From assembly GCA_041689995.1 (NCBI GenBank), contig JBDNFD010000037.1:1-14700 (forward strand): DNA of 14,700 nucleotides, read 5' to 3'. Below the pieces are notes generated by a model. It saw only the letters and a program-made list of their open reading frames with translations. It had not been told where the DNA came from and made no database searches. Within the stretch, counting starts at the first letter, position 1, and each line of letters begins with the position of its first letter. Positions 14,294-14,700 of this stretch are shown here, piece by piece. The position numbers were made by a program, and so were the translations under genes. This DNA comes from DASSWG01 sp041689995 (lineage in GTDB: Bacteria; Bacteroidota; Bacteroidia; Flavobacteriales; Flavobacteriaceae).

Positions 14294-14700
14294 ATGAGAA
14301 AATTAGCACCCTATATATTGGCTACCGCATTCATACTTGGAAGCAAAATGCACGCACAAGAATCACAGCGAACCATCACAACCGCCGTTCCTTTTCTGTT
14401 GATTTCTGGCGATGCCCGAGCCTCTGGATTAGGTGACCAAGGTGTTGCCACTCCGGCCGATGCTTTCTCCCAACAATGGAACCCGGCGAAATATGTTTTT
14501 TCAATCGACAAACAAGGGGTTGCACTTTCATACACACCTTATTTACGCGAATTGGTAGCCGATATGAATTTGGGCTCACTTACTTATTATAACCGCATCA
14601 ACGAACGCAGTGCTTTTGCCGGAAGTTTGCGATATTTTAGCTTAGGTTCCATTTATCTTCGAGAAACCCCACAGGATGTGCCCCGGGAAGTAAAACCCAA
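14294..14700 (+). CDS. porV: type IX secretion outer-membrane protein PorV (5' part)
   Basis: PorV (LptO) is a FadL-like outer-membrane beta-barrel that receives cargo from the type IX translocon and brings it to PorU. The frame starts at ATG 14294 and stays open to the window end (135 codons), so the 3' part is missing; the full family length is about 380-400. The N-terminus is a signal peptide, ending KMHA|Q at residue 21. The mature start has the family signature AVPFLLISGDARASGLGDQG at about residues 31-50, then PADAFSQQWNPAKYVF. Alternating aromatic and hydrophobic stretches (VALSYTPYL, LGSLTYYNRI, AGSLRYFSLGSIYLRE) fit barrel strands. It lies directly downstream of porU, the order known in flavobacteria. 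Confidence 0.93.
   Translation, partial: MRKLAPYILATAFILGSKMHAQESQRTITTAVPFLLISGDARASGLGDQGVATPADAFSQQWNPAKYVFSIDKQGVALSYTPYLRELVADMNLGSLTYYNRINERSAFAGSLRYFSLGSIYLRETPQDVPREVKP

Noticed and set aside
1..14700. CRISPR array, insertion sequence, prophage or defence system
   Set aside because: No regularly spaced repeats, transposase, integrase, phage structural or nuclease/helicase genes are seen; every large gene has a housekeeping, transport or secretion role.

Overview
The window reads as chromosomal DNA of a flavobacterium (phylum Bacteroidota, most likely family Flavobacteriaceae). The evidence is the gliding and type IX secretion genes gldJ, porU and porV, -7 promoter boxes of the Bacteroidota form TAnnTTTG, no clear Shine-Dalgarno sequences, AT-rich intergenic DNA, and tRNA genes without an encoded CCA end. 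The genus cannot be fixed from the sequence alone.

Layout. Positions 1-117 hold the 3' end of an unrecognised gene. Positions 118-843 are a gene-poor stretch with short doubtful ORFs and a small cluster of GC-rich hairpins. Next come, all on the + strand: a Glu/Leu/Phe/Val-type amino-acid dehydrogenase (844-2070), an NhaD Na+/H+ antiporter (2165-3541), and an exbB-exbD-tonB-folC cluster (3649-6846) in which exbB/exbD are 1 nt apart and tonB/folC overlap by ATGA. Two tRNA-Val genes (anticodons TAC and GAC) follow, each with a promoter-like box and a hairpin terminator. On the - strand lie murF (7256-8536) and gldJ (8598-10241), separated by a strong gldJ terminator. A 208-bp divergent intergenic region leads into porU (10450-14253, + strand) and porV (from 14294, cut by the window end).

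How the genes fit together. NhaD and ExbB-ExbD-TonB both concern ion-gradient use at the inner membrane: NhaD exchanges Na+ and H+, while ExbB-ExbD use the proton-motive force to drive a TonB that energises outer-membrane transporters. The dehydrogenase, FolC and MurF are housekeeping metabolism (amino acids, folate, peptidoglycan). GldJ, PorU and PorV are the gliding and type IX secretion part: GldJ is a lipoprotein needed for gliding and secretion, PorU is the cell-surface sortase-like protease that removes C-terminal sorting domains from cargo, and PorV is the outer-membrane barrel that shuttles cargo and partners PorU.

I see no CRISPR array, prophage, insertion sequence, toxin-antitoxin pair or defence system, and no convincing undescribed system. 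The points most worth a second look are a tRNA-Val with C instead of U at position 33, spaced near-repeats in the gldJ/porU divergent promoter region, a cysteine pair in the TonB C-terminal domain, the altered glycine-rich motif of the dehydrogenase, and the unexplained 726 bp near the left edge.
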